DNA of 14,815 nt from an uncultured Clostridia bacterium (GCA_948528155.1 CAOSZT010000042.1:1-14815), one strand, 5' to 3'. Counted from the stretch's first letter, positions 5,533 to 13,827 are shown. Notes: generated from the sequence alone by a model not told the origin. Program-made: numbers and translations.

Positions 5533-6704
5533 GTTTCTCTTGCAATCATTAATTCTTCATTTGTTGGAACTACATATACTTTTACTTTTGAAGTTGAGGC
5601 TGAAATTTCGCCTTCTTCTCCTCTTATCTTATTTTTTTCATCATCTATTTTCACACCAAAAAACTCAAGTTGTTCACAAATAGCTTTTCTTGAAAATGGA
5701 CTTTTTTCTCCTACACCAGCTGTAAAAGTTAGTATATCAATTCCTCCCATTGCTACTGCACATTTTGATACATATGCTGCTACTAAATAGTGGAATATGT
5801 CTAATGCAAGTATTGCTTGTGTTCCTCCTGCTATGGCTTCATTTTCTATGTCTCTAAAGTCTACTGATAATCTTGATATTCCAAATACTCCTGATTGTTT
5901 GTTTAATATATTTTCGATTTCTTGTGCTGATAACTCTTCTTTTTTCATTATATATGAAACAATTGAAGGGTCTAAGTCTCCACTTCTTGTTCCCATTGGT
6001 ATTCCTCCTAATGGTGTTAATCCCATACTTGTTTCTACTGATTTGCCATTTTTTATAGCACATACACTTGCTCCTTGTCCTAAATGACAATTTACTATTT
6101 TTAGGTCTTTTATATCTTTTCCTATAATTTCTGATATTTTATATGCAACATATTGATGTGATGTTCCATGTGCTCCATATTTTCTTATTCCATATTTTTC
6201 GTAATATTCATATGGAATTGGATATATATATCTTTCTTTTGGTATTGTTTGATGGAATGCTGTATCAAATACTGCAACCATTGGAATATTTGGTGCTATT
6301 TTTTTACAGGCTTCTATTCCTAAAATTGCTGCTGGATTGTGTAATGGTGCTAAATCACTGCATTTTCTTATTTCTTCAATTACTTCTTCTGTTATAATTA
6401 CAGGTTGTGAATATTTTTCTCCTCCTTGAACTACTCTATGTCCAACTCCACTAAGTTCGTTCAAATTATTTATTACACCATAATTACTATGTACTAATCT
6501 AGTAATTATAAATTCTAATGCTTGTTCATGATCTTCTACATATTTCTCAAATTTATGTTTTTCACCATTTACTTTGTGTGTTAAAAATGAATTTTGTTGA
6601 CCTATCCTTTCAAAATATCCTTTTACAAGCATTTTTTCTGTATCCATGTCGATTACCTGATATTTTAATGATGAACTTCCTGAGTTTAAAACTAAAATTT
6701 TCAT
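5508..6704 (-). CDS. Acetate kinase, upstream copy (C-terminus rewritten by a palindromic repeat)
   Basis: The paralogue has 398 residues and starts at 6704 behind GGAGG. It directly follows pta (56 bp apart), the classic pta-ackA order. Conserved are N7, R90, D147, H179, R240 in MGTRSGDLDP, and E384 in PTNEE. It departs from the pattern at GHRVVQGGE (Q93 for His), KYGAHGTSH (A for F at 178) and VGEKS (K334 for the Asn of GIGEN); the last lies in the nucleotide-binding motif. The two paralogues share long blocks such as YPIPYEYYEKYG but differ widely outside them. The last six residues (RQVGQS) and the TAA come from the palindromic element, whose arm begins within the last codons. Either the element inserted here and replaced the natural end, or it was recruited as the stop. 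Confidence 0.92.
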   Translation of the reverse strand: MKILVLNSGSSSLKYQVIDMDTEKMLVKGYFERIGQQNSFLTHKVNGEKHKFEKYVEDHEQALEFIITRLVHSNYGVINNLNELSGVGHRVVQGGEKYSQPVIITEEVIEEIRKCSDLAPLHNPAAILGIEACKKIAPNIPMVAVFDTAFHQTIPKERYIYPIPYEYYEKYGIRKYGAHGTSHQYVAYKISEIIGKDIKDLKIVNCHLGQGASVCAIKNGKSVETSMGLTPLGGIPMGTRSGDLDPSIVSYIMKKEELSAQEIENILNKQSGVFGISRLSVDFRDIENEAIAGGTQAILALDIFHYLVAAYVSKCAVAMGGIDILTFTAGVGEKSPFSRKAICEQLEFFGVKIDDEKNKIRGEEGEISASTSKVKVYVVPTNEELMIARETLRQVGQS

Positions 6705-6760
6705 AAAATTCCTCCACTTTTTGTGTCTATTTCCCAATTAAATTTTTAATAATTGATATT

Positions 6761-7768
6761 TTATTTGTAGTTTTGTGCTTGTACTGCTGTTATTGCAACA
6801 ACACCTGCAATATCTGTATAACTACAACCTCTTGAAAGATCATTAACTGGTTTAGATATTCCTTGACATAAAGGTCCATATGCTTCAGCTTTTGCTAATC
6901 TTTGAACTAACTTATAACCTATATTTCCAGCATCTAAATTTGGAAATATTAATACATTAGCATTTCCAGCAACATTACTTCCAGGTGCTTTTGACTTTGC
7001 AATTTCTGGAATAATTGCAGCATCTAATTGTAGTTCTCCATCTGCTTTTAGCTGTGGCTCTTTTTCTTTTAATAGTTTGGTTGCTTGTATTACTTTGTTT
7101 GTTAATTCAGATTTTGCACTTCCATATGTAGAATAAGAAAGCATTGCAACTTTTGGCTCTTCCCCTACTAATTGTTTAAAACTTTTGCTTGAAGATATTG
7201 CTATTTCTGATAACTCTTCTACATTTGGATTTGAATTTAATCCACAATCACCAAAGATAAAAGTTCCATTTTCGCCATATTTACAATCTGGTATTACCAT
7301 TACAAAAAATGCTGATACTAATTTTGTGTCTGGTGATGTTTTTAGTATTTGTAATGCTGGTCTTAAAGTATCTGCTGTTGAGTGAATTGCCCCAGAAACT
7401 AGACCATCTGCTTTTGTTTCTTCGTCTTTTACCATTAACATTCCAAAATATACTGGATCTAATACTTTTTCTCTTGCTTGTTCTATTGTCATTCCTTTGT
7501 TTTTTCTTAGCTCATATAATAATTGTACATATTTTTCATAATTTGGAGATGTTTGTGGTTCTATTATTTCTGTTCCTTCTAATTTTATATTGTTATTTTC
7601 CGCTTTTTGTTGTATTTCTTTTTTGTTTCCTATTAGTATTATGTTTGCATATTTTTCATTTAATACTATTTCTGCTGCTTTTAAAGTTCTTATATCTTCT
7701 GCTTCTGGTAATATTATTGTTTTTATGTCTTTTTTTGCTCTTTGTTTTATGTTTTGTATGAAGTTCAT
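6761..7768 (-). CDS. Phosphate acetyltransferase
   Basis: This enzyme converts acetyl-CoA and phosphate to acetyl phosphate and CoA, feeding acetate kinase. It is the short, single-domain form (335 residues) typical of Bacillota, without the N-terminal DRTGG/BioD-like domain of enterobacteria. Motifs are SGAIHSTADTLRP (125-137), SYSTYGSAK (211-219), PNLDAGNIGYKL (276-287) and KPVNDLSRG (306-314), the last holding the catalytic Arg. The start at 7768 has a strong AAAAGGAGG site eight bases upstream. It is first in the run pta-ackA-ackA-GT2. A terminator just upstream separates it from the pilin-like gene, so it should have its own promoter. No sign of damage. Confidence 0.95.
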   Translation of the reverse strand: MNFIQNIKQRAKKDIKTIILPEAEDIRTLKAAEIVLNEKYANIILIGNKKEIQQKAENNNIKLEGTEIIEPQTSPNYEKYVQLLYELRKNKGMTIEQAREKVLDPVYFGMLMVKDEETKADGLVSGAIHSTADTLRPALQILKTSPDTKLVSAFFVMVIPDCKYGENGTFIFGDCGLNSNPNVEELSEIAISSSKSFKQLVGEEPKVAMLSYSTYGSAKSELTNKVIQATKLLKEKEPQLKADGELQLDAAIIPEIAKSKAPGSNVAGNANVLIFPNLDAGNIGYKLVQRLAKAEAYGPLCQGISKPVNDLSRGCSYTDIAGVVAITAVQAQNYK

Positions 7769-7792
7769 TTTTACCTCCTTTTTGATGTTTTT

Positions 7793-7821
7793 ATTATATA
7801 TTTAATTTGAAAAAAGCACAA
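7793..7821 (-). promoter_or_regulatory. Possible pta promoter
   Basis: TATAAT on the minus strand (7793-7798) has a weak TTGTGC (7816-7821) at 17 bp, lying inside the terminator arm. The -10 is perfect but the -35 matches only three bases, so the assignment is tentative. The terminator upstream makes a promoter here necessary. Confidence 0.35.
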
Positions 7822-7847
7822 TACTTTTTAAGAAAGTTGTGCTTTTT
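7811..7847. terminator. Bidirectional terminator between pilin-like gene and pta
   Basis: A perfect 11-bp stem, AAAAAGCACAA (7811-7821) with TTGTGCTTTTT (7837-7847), is flanked by A on one side and T on the other. It would end the transcript of the pilin-like gene. Confidence 0.85.
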
Positions 7848-7873
7848 TTGTTACTAGTTAATGTTTAATTATT

Positions 7874-8416
7874 TTACTTTACTCCATATATTTCCATTAC
7901 AGTAGAAGTTCCATTAACCCTTGCTTTTATTATATTATCTGAATCATTATATAATAAACCATAATAAAATCCACCATCATAAAATATTGGCTCTATATAT
8001 GAAGTTTCATTTGAATTTTTTAGCTTATTTAATGAAACTGTCATTTGCCCTTTAATAACATTACTACTATGCATAATATATATCATAAAAAATTTATAAC
8101 TATCTAAATTAGGTATTTCAAAATCTGTAAATGTGGTTTGAGTTACTCTTGCTAATGCCTCTTCCTCTTCCTCTTCACTTATACTATCTCTTGTTCCTAA
8201 TACTTTATTAATTTCATTTTCATAATCTGATAATGTTATATTTTCTTCTTTTTGTGCTGTGTCTGCCTTATTTTTTGCTTGTTCTACATTATTTAATATT
8301 CCACTATCAAATAATTGTGTTATTGTAATTGTAGCTAATACAAGTAATAATATTATTGTAATGACCAATGATATTAGTGTTATTCCACTATTCTTTTCAA
8401 TTTTCAATTTTTTCAT
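7874..8416 (-). CDS. Type IV pilin-like protein
   Basis: This is a protein of 180 residues. A short basic leader (MKKLKIEKNSG) is followed by ITLISLVITIILLLVLATIT, the hydrophobic helix of the prepilin N-terminal cleavage/methylation class, with cleavage expected after Gly11. The usual Glu at +5 is Ser here, a change common in clostridial pilin-like proteins but one that may weaken assembly into a filament. The rest is a hydrophilic domain with an acidic run (EEEEEE, about 81-86) and no cysteines. ATG 8416 is preceded by GAGGAG 11 bases away. A TTG at 8419, eight bases from the site, is an equally good start and would add one Met. It stands alone between guaB and pta, with no pilus assembly genes nearby, so its partner machinery must lie elsewhere. 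Its surface role is inferred. Confidence 0.75.
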   Translation of the reverse strand: MKKLKIEKNSGITLISLVITIILLLVLATITITQLFDSGILNNVEQAKNKADTAQKEENITLSDYENEINKVLGTRDSISEEEEEEALARVTQTTFTDFEIPNLDSYKFFMIYIMHSSNVIKGQMTVSLNKLKNSNETSYIEPIFYDGGFYYGLLYNDSDNIIKARVNGTSTVMEIYGVK

Positions 8417-8510
8417 CAATTTATAAACTCCTCTTCTTCTGTATCCATATCATTTCCAGTTTATAATATATATCTATATCTATAATAATATCATCAATAT
8501 TATTTATATA

Positions 8511-10019
8511 TTAAGTATATTTTTTATCAACTTCTTTTAACATAACATCATGTGCACTACCTTCGGCAATACTAACATTAGAAACTAGAGTTAATCTAGC
8601 TTTTTCATGAAGTTCTTTAATAGAAGTAGATCCACAATTACACATAGTAGATTTTATTTTTGCAATAGTAACAGCTAAGTTATCTTTTAAATGACCAGCA
8701 TAAGGAATATAAGAATCAACACCTTCTTCAAAAGATAATTTCTTTTTATCTCCACCTAAATCATATCTTTGCCAATTTCTAGCACGATTTGAGCCTTCTC
8801 CCCAATATTCTTTTACAAAATTATTTCCTATTTTTAAAACTCTTGTTGGACTTTCATCAAATCTTGCAAAATATCTACCCATCATTACAAAATCAGCTCC
8901 TAAAGCAAGAGCAATAGTTATATGGAAATCATGTACAATTCCACCATCAATACATAAAGGTATATATATACCTGTTTCTTTAAAATACTCATCACGAGCT
9001 TCAGCAACATCTATTAAAGCAGAAGCATTACCACGACCAATTCCTTTGGTTTCACGTGTTATACAAATAGATCCTCCACCTACACCTATTTTTATAAAAT
9101 CAGCTCCAGCTTTTGCTAAATACATAAAACCTTCTCTATCTACAACATTTCCAGCACCAATTTTCACAGTGTCTCCATATTTTTCTCTAACATAATCAAT
9201 AGTATTTTTTTGCCAAACAGAATAACCATCAGAAGAATCCATGCAGATCATATCAACACCTGCATCTACTAAAGCTGGTATTCTTTGTTCATAATCTCTT
9301 GTATTTATTCCTGCACCAACTATGTATCTTTTATTTTCATCTAATAAAGAATTTGGATTATTTTTTCTTTCTTCATAATCTCTTCTAAATACAAGATTTT
9401 TTAAATTCCCTTCTTTTGTTAAAATAGGTAAACAACTGATTTTTTTATCCCATATAATATCATTTGCTTCTGATAAAGAAATGCCTTCTTCAGCACAAAT
9501 TATTTTGTCAGCTTTAACCATATAATTATCAATAGGAGCATCTTGATTATCACGTGTTATACGATAATCTTTGTCTGTTACTAATCCTATAAATTTTCCA
9601 TTTGCTGTTCCATCTTCTGTAATCATAACTGTTGAATGACCTGTAGTTTCAATTAATTCTATAACTTCTCTTAAAGATGTTCCACTTTTTACATTAGAAT
9701 CACTTACCACAAAACCTGCTTTATGTTTTTTTACATTATGTACCATTTTTGCTTGTGACTCAATTGATTGAGATCCATAAATAAATGCAACTCCTCCCTC
9801 TCTTGCAAGTGCTATTCCCATTTCTTCGCCTGATACTGATTGCATTATTGCTGAAACCATTGGTATATTTGCTGTGTATTTTGCTTCTTCTCCTTTTTTA
9901 AATTTTACTAGTGGTGTTTTTAATGATACTTTGTCTGGTACACATTCCTCTGTTGTTAAATTTGGTAATAACAAAAATTCGTTAAATGTTCTTGAAATAT
10001 CTTCTAAAATCTTTGCCAT
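8511..10019 (-). CDS. IMP dehydrogenase, Tritrichomonas foetus-like type
   Basis: This oxidises IMP to XMP with NAD+, the committed step of GMP synthesis. It is a TIM barrel with an inserted CBS pair (about 100-220) that includes a GLVTDKDYRI motif. The 502-residue length, the catalytic C319 in GGGSICITRETKGIGRG, D261 and the flap Arg418-Tyr419 (NWQRYDLGG) fall at the same numbers known for the T. foetus enzyme. The C-terminal block (TMCNCG, EGSAHDV) also follows that type rather than the common bacterial GPGSICTTR form. The start at 10019 has GAGGAGG nine bases upstream. It follows guaA after 101 bp with no clear terminator, so the two are likely one operon. No terminator is clear after it, only an AT-only hairpin at 8484-8504. 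Confidence 0.93.
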   Translation of the reverse strand: MAKILEDISRTFNEFLLLPNLTTEECVPDKVSLKTPLVKFKKGEEAKYTANIPMVSAIMQSVSGEEMGIALAREGGVAFIYGSQSIESQAKMVHNVKKHKAGFVVSDSNVKSGTSLREVIELIETTGHSTVMITEDGTANGKFIGLVTDKDYRITRDNQDAPIDNYMVKADKIICAEEGISLSEANDIIWDKKISCLPILTKEGNLKNLVFRRDYEERKNNPNSLLDENKRYIVGAGINTRDYEQRIPALVDAGVDMICMDSSDGYSVWQKNTIDYVREKYGDTVKIGAGNVVDREGFMYLAKAGADFIKIGVGGGSICITRETKGIGRGNASALIDVAEARDEYFKETGIYIPLCIDGGIVHDFHITIALALGADFVMMGRYFARFDESPTRVLKIGNNFVKEYWGEGSNRARNWQRYDLGGDKKKLSFEEGVDSYIPYAGHLKDNLAVTIAKIKSTMCNCGSTSIKELHEKARLTLVSNVSIAEGSAHDVMLKEVDKKYT

Positions 10020-10120
10020 TGTTTTATTCCTCCTCTTATTTTTTATTTTGGTTTTATTTTAAATTTTATTAAATTATGTGTGATTTTACTGTATTTTAAC
10101 TACATATAAAAATAGTCAAA

Positions 10121-11659
10121 TTATTCCCATTCAATAGTTGCTGGTGGTTTTGATGTAATGTCATAAACAACTCTATTTACAAATTTTACTTCATTAACAA
10201 TTCTACTTGAAACTGTTTCTAAAATTTCATAAGGGATTTTTGACCATACACCTGTCATAAAGTCTGTAGTTTCAACTGCACGAAGTGCAACAGTATAATC
10301 ATAAGTTCTTTCATCTCCCATAACTCCAACTGATTTTAAGTTAGTTAGTACTGCAAAATATTGATTTATACTTTTATGTAGTCCTGCATTTGCAATTTCT
10401 TCTCTGAAAATGCTATCAGCTTCTTTTAAAATATCTAGTTTTTCATCAGTAATTTCTCCAATTATTCTAATAGCTAGACCTGGTCCTGGGAAAGGTTGTC
10501 TAAATACTAAATTTTCAGGTATTCCTAGTTCTAAACCTGTTTTTCTAACTTCATCTTTAAATAAACTTCTTAATGGTTCAACTATTTCTTTAAAATCTAC
10601 ATAGTCAGGAAGCCCTCCAACATTGTGGTGGCTTTTAATTACTGAACTTTTTCCTAATCCACTTTCAATAACATCTGGATATATTGTACCTTGTACTAAA
10701 AAATCTACTTGTCCTATTTTTTTAGCTTCTTTTTCAAAAACTCTTATAAATTCTTCTCCTATTATTTTTCTTTTTTTCTCTGGGTCTGTTACTCCTGATA
10801 GTTTTGATAAAAATTGTTCTTTTGCATTTACTCTAATTAAATTGATATTAAATTGTTCTTTGAATATTTTTTCTACTTCATCTCCTTCATTTTTTCGAAG
10901 AAGTCCATGGTCTACAAAAATGCAAGTTAAATTTTGACCTATTGCTTTATTTAACAATACTGCTGCAACTGAAGAATCTACTCCTCCTGATAATGCACAT
11001 AGTGCTTTTTTATCTCCTATTTTTTCTTTTAATGTTTTGATAGAATCTTCTACAAATGAAGACATCACCCAATCTCCTGAACATTCACATATGTTGTATA
11101 AGAAATTATGTATAACTTTTGTCCCATTTATAGAACTATTTACTTCTGGATGAAATTGTATTCCATATAATTTTTTTTCTTTGTTTTCCATTGCTGCATT
11201 TGGACATGAATTTGTAAATCCTATATTTGTAAATCCTTCTGGTACTTTTTCTACAAAGTCTGTATGGCTCATTAAAAATTTATTTGTTTTTTCAAATCCT
11301 TCTAATAATGCTGAATTATTGTCTATACTTACTTGTGTTGCTCCATATTCTCTTTTTGTGGCTCTTGCTACTTTTCCTCCTAATGTATGTGTCATTAATT
11401 GCATTCCATAACATATTCCTAGTACTGGTATTCCTAATTCAAATATTTCTTTTACACATTTTGGAGAATTTTCTCCATATACACTTGCTGGTCCTCCTGT
11501 AAAGATTATCCCTTTAGGATTTTTTTGTTTGATTTTTTCTATTGTGATGTCATATGGTACTACTTCTGAATATACATTACATTCTCTTACTCTTCTTGCA
11601 ATTAACTGATTATATTGTCCACCAAAGTCTAATATTAAAATTAATTCTTTTGATTTCAC
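10121..11659 (-). CDS. GMP synthase (glutamine-hydrolysing)
   Basis: This aminates XMP to GMP using glutamine and ATP, the step after IMP dehydrogenase. From a GTG start at 11659 it has 512 residues, the normal length. The N-terminal class I glutaminase has C83 (GICYGMQ), H170 and E172 (GIQFHPEV). The ATP-pyrophosphatase domain has the P-loop SGGVDSS (224-230), and the C-terminal dimerisation domain ends KPPATIEWE. I chose GTG because CGGAGG lies eight bases before it; the ATG-started frame from 11698 would begin inside the promoter region. It leads a guaA-guaB run. There is too little room between the upstream terminator and the start for a guanine riboswitch. Confidence 0.95.
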   Translation of the reverse strand: MKSKELILILDFGGQYNQLIARRVRECNVYSEVVPYDITIEKIKQKNPKGIIFTGGPASVYGENSPKCVKEIFELGIPVLGICYGMQLMTHTLGGKVARATKREYGATQVSIDNNSALLEGFEKTNKFLMSHTDFVEKVPEGFTNIGFTNSCPNAAMENKEKKLYGIQFHPEVNSSINGTKVIHNFLYNICECSGDWVMSSFVEDSIKTLKEKIGDKKALCALSGGVDSSVAAVLLNKAIGQNLTCIFVDHGLLRKNEGDEVEKIFKEQFNINLIRVNAKEQFLSKLSGVTDPEKKRKIIGEEFIRVFEKEAKKIGQVDFLVQGTIYPDVIESGLGKSSVIKSHHNVGGLPDYVDFKEIVEPLRSLFKDEVRKTGLELGIPENLVFRQPFPGPGLAIRIIGEITDEKLDILKEADSIFREEIANAGLHKSINQYFAVLTNLKSVGVMGDERTYDYTVALRAVETTDFMTGVWSKIPYEILETVSSRIVNEVKFVNRVVYDITSKPPATIEWE

Positions 11660-11688
11660 AATTTTTACCTCCGTTTTTGTTTTGTAAT

Positions 11689-11717
11689 ATTTTATCATAA
11701 ATTGACATAGAAGTAAA
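11689..11717 (-). promoter_or_regulatory. guaA promoter
   Basis: On the minus strand TTTACT (11712-11717), 17 bp and TAAAAT (11689-11694) match the sigma-A consensus in 9 of 12 positions. It lies between the upstream terminator and the GTG start, leaving a leader of about 25 bases. Confidence 0.5.
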
Positions 11718-11719
11718 GA

Positions 11720-11756
11720 AAAAACGAAGATAAAAATTTTATCTATTTTTATCTTC
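11720..11756 (-). terminator. Terminator of the AI-2E permease gene
   Basis: GAAGATAAAAA pairs with TTTTTATCTTC (11746-11756 and 11726-11736) with a 9-nt loop, followed on the minus strand by GTTTTTTC. The first arm includes the last sense codons and stop codon of the permease gene. Confidence 0.8.
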
Positions 11757-12846
11757 TATCTAATAAACTTTTTACAACACCTTCATCAATTAAAGTTGCA
11801 AAAACATTTTTTATTATAATTAATATTATTGGTCCTATTAACATGCCTAAAATACCAATAAATTTAAAACCTGTGTACATTGCAATTAATGTGAAAATTG
11901 GATGAGTTCCAATATGTTTACTTACAAGTCTTGGTTCTAAAAATTGTCTAATTATTGACATTATTGCAAATAAAATAATGATAGCAATACCTAATTTTAA
12001 ATCTCCATTTAATCCTGAAATAATAGCCCAAGGAACCATTACTGTTCCAGAGCCTAAAATTGGCAGTGCGTCAACAAAGCCTATTAATAATGCCATAAGT
12101 AAAGGATATTCTATATTAAATTTTGAAAATTTTAATATATATAGTCCAATTAAAGAAATAATAAAAGATACTAAAATTAGTGTTGCTTCTGCTTTTAAGT
12201 ATCCTCCTAATGTTTTTGTTAGTTCTCTAATATGTGTTCCTAATTTGAATACCCATTTTTTAGGAAAATGATGTTCTATTTGATCTAATATATATACTTT
12301 ATCTACACATATTAAATAAAGTGCCATTATTGTTATTACAAAATAGATTGCTATTGTTGGTATTGATGTTACCATATTTAATAATCCTGTTAAGGCATTT
12401 CTTGCCCAATTTGATACTGTATTTAGTAATCCTCCTGTTGAATTTTGTAAAATTGTTGATATTTCGTTTGGTAAGTGTATTTTATCAAAGTCAAATTCAT
12501 TTGTTATATTTTGAAATAATATGTATGCTTTTTCTACATATCCATTTAGACCTTGTAATAAGTTTGAGGCTTCTGAAAATATTGCAATTATTCCCCATAT
12601 TATACTTCCTAATATTACTATTGATACTATTACAAATATTATTATTGAACTTGCTTTTCTTGTTAATTTTGTTTTTTTCATTATATATCTTATTATTGGC
12701 TCTATTATTAGTGATATTATAAATGCTATTAAAAATGGCATATAAAATATTGATAGCTTAAACCCTAAATATAGTGAGGCTAAAATTAATACAACATATA
12801 AGATTTTTCTTAATACTCTTGTCCAATATGACATATCTATAATCAT
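11749..12846 (-). CDS. AI-2E family transporter (putative permease)
   Basis: This protein of 365 residues belongs to the AI-2E/YdiK-type membrane family, with about seven to eight hydrophobic segments: paired helices near 13-50, one at 66-90, and clusters at 157-180, 222-240, 247-275, 285-300 and 317-350. Conserved landmarks are DALPILGSGTV (259-269), EPRLVSKHIGTHP (304-316) and GILGMLIGPI (331-340). Members have been linked to export of small molecules, sporulation (YtvI) or sodium/proton exchange; none can be chosen here. AGGAG sits nine bases before ATG 12846; an ATG four codons in is less well placed. The gene ends in its own terminator overlapping the stop codon and is probably monocistronic or preceded by the 78-residue gene. 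Confidence 0.88.
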   Translation of the reverse strand: MIIDMSYWTRVLRKILYVVLILASLYLGFKLSIFYMPFLIAFIISLIIEPIIRYIMKKTKLTRKASSIIIFVIVSIVILGSIIWGIIAIFSEASNLLQGLNGYVEKAYILFQNITNEFDFDKIHLPNEISTILQNSTGGLLNTVSNWARNALTGLLNMVTSIPTIAIYFVITIMALYLICVDKVYILDQIEHHFPKKWVFKLGTHIRELTKTLGGYLKAEATLILVSFIISLIGLYILKFSKFNIEYPLLMALLIGFVDALPILGSGTVMVPWAIISGLNGDLKLGIAIIILFAIMSIIRQFLEPRLVSKHIGTHPIFTLIAMYTGFKFIGILGMLIGPIILIIIKNVFATLIDEGVVKSLLDRR

Positions 12847-12914
12847 AATATTTTTCTCCTGTTATTATTATACGTTGATTTTTATTTTATATTCTTAAAA
12901 AATATCTAATTATA

Positions 12915-12972
12915 AATATCCTAATGCTTAAAACATCAGTTATGCAACTGATGTTTCAAGTATTAGGATATT
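12915..12972. repeat. 27-bp near-perfect hairpin after the 78-residue gene
   Basis: AATATCCTAATGCTTAAAAC and seven more bases (12915-12941) pair with 12946-12972 around a 4-nt loop (ATGC), with two mismatched positions, one of which is G-U in each RNA sense. It begins one base after the stop codon of the small gene. The T-rich run on the minus strand comes only some ten bases later, so termination is possible but the stem is far longer than needed. It may be a protective mRNA 3' end or a small repeated element. Confidence 0.8.
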
Positions 12973-12973
12973 A

Positions 12974-13210
12974 TTAAATATTTTCCCAATATAATTTGTG
13001 TTTTTCAGGTAACTTTAACTCATGTACCTTTTTTTGTAAGTCTTCAAGACTGCTTGCGCTCAAGATTTCTTGAAACTTAATTCCTTCCAAGTAGTCTCTT
13101 TGCAAAGTTTTCATGGCTTTTTCATTGTCTTCATCAAGCCATAATGCCATCTGCTTGTTATTTGGGTAAAGTTCTTTCATTTCGACTTTAAATTCTTCAC
13201 TATATTTCAT
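12974..13210 (-). CDS. Small charged helical protein, unknown family
   Basis: This protein of 78 residues starts at 13210 behind AAAGGAGGG (five bases away), so expression is well supported. It has no signal peptide, cysteine or membrane segment. The composition is rich in Lys and Glu and largely alpha-helical in character, with a stretch EDLQKKVHELKLPEKHKL near the C-terminus and a final WENI. A Trp-rich pair (LWLDEDN and YWEN) may be a packing core. I do not recognise it. A promoter lies about 60-90 bases upstream and a long hairpin follows the stop, so it looks like its own short transcription unit between the CBS gene and the permease. It may be a host regulator or adaptor, but no function can be assigned. 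Confidence 0.75.
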   Translation of the reverse strand: MKYSEEFKVEMKELYPNNKQMALWLDEDNEKAMKTLQRDYLEGIKFQEILSASSLEDLQKKVHELKLPEKHKLYWENI

Positions 13211-13272
13211 GTTACCCTCCTTTGCCTTGAAAAAAGATATCTCTCTTATTAGCTACTAATATTTCTTACTAT

Positions 13273-13301
13273 ATTTTATACTAATTAACATAAAATATCA
13301 A
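13273..13301 (-). promoter_or_regulatory. Promoter of the 78-residue gene
   Basis: On the minus strand TTGATA (13296-13301), 17 bp and TAAAAT (13273-13278) match the sigma-A consensus in 10 of 12 positions. The leader to the ATG at 13210 would be about 55 bases. AT-richness makes chance matches likely. Confidence 0.4.
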
Positions 13302-13380
13302 GTTTTTTACTAATTTTTATATATTTTTGTTACTAAATGTTACTTATTTATAGTTGTCAAAAAGCTATATAATTCATTTT

Positions 13381-13827
13381 TTATTGATCATTTTTATGAG
13401 TATTACAATCACAAATGTTATTTATAGTATTACAAACCTCTTGCTTACCTAATTCAGTATCATTTTGAGCTAAATCGCCTAAAGTTAAAATACCAATAAC
13501 ACAATTACCTTCATCACAAACAGGCAATCTTCTTATTTGGTTATTTGACATTTTGTTTTCAGCATTTACCATATCATCATTTTCTTTACAAGTACATACA
13601 TTTGTTGACATTATTTCACTTGCAGTTGTAGTATTAACATCTTTATTACAAGCAATAGTTCTTAATAATATATCTCTATCAGTTAAAATGCCACATATAC
13701 AATTATTATTGTCACATACAGGAACACAACCAATATGATTATCATTCATTAGTTTTGCTATTTCTGTTATTTTTGTTTCTGGTTTTACACAACATACATT
13801 TTGACACATACAATCTTTTACTTTCAT
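13381..13827 (-). CDS. Cysteine-rich CBS-domain-pair protein
   Basis: This protein of 148 residues is built almost wholly of two CBS motifs (about 1-60 and 69-125), the Bateman module that senses adenosine nucleotides or other small ligands. Landmarks are MNDNHIGCVPVCD, GILTDRDILLRT, MSNNQIRRLPVCDEGN and GILTLGDLAQ. Sixteen residues (11%) are Cys, at 6, 8, 12, 13, 34, 38, 43, 45, 60, 78, 80, 104, 109, 132, 139 and 141, several as CxC or CC. This is far above the usual one or two for such proteins and could bind metal or respond to redox. ATG 13827 is chosen for AAAGGTGG nine bases upstream; the longer frame to 13920 would run through the terminator hairpin. TATAAT at 13850-13855 (minus strand) is a possible -10 box. 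Confidence 0.85.
   Translation of the reverse strand: MKVKDCMCQNVCCVKPETKITEIAKLMNDNHIGCVPVCDNNNCICGILTDRDILLRTIACNKDVNTTTASEIMSTNVCTCKENDDMVNAENKMSNNQIRRLPVCDEGNCVIGILTLGDLAQNDTELGKQEVCNTINNICDCNTHKNDQ

Noticed and set aside
7309..7761. Plus-strand 150-residue open frame rich in Leu and Phe opposite pta
   Set aside because: It is an antisense shadow of pta: AT-rich third positions on the minus strand give Leu/Phe-rich frames. There is no ribosome site or domain.
8484..8504. Terminator after guaB
   Set aside because: The stem is AT-only (AATAATAT/ATATTATT) with no T tract, too weak to call.
11660..11748. Guanine riboswitch upstream of guaA
   Set aside because: Only about 25 bases separate the predicted transcription start and the GTG, with a terminator just before the promoter. 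No purine aptamer fits.
12321..12722. Plus-strand 133-residue Leu-rich frame opposite the permease
   Set aside because: It is the antisense reading of a hydrophobic membrane protein and has no independent start signal.
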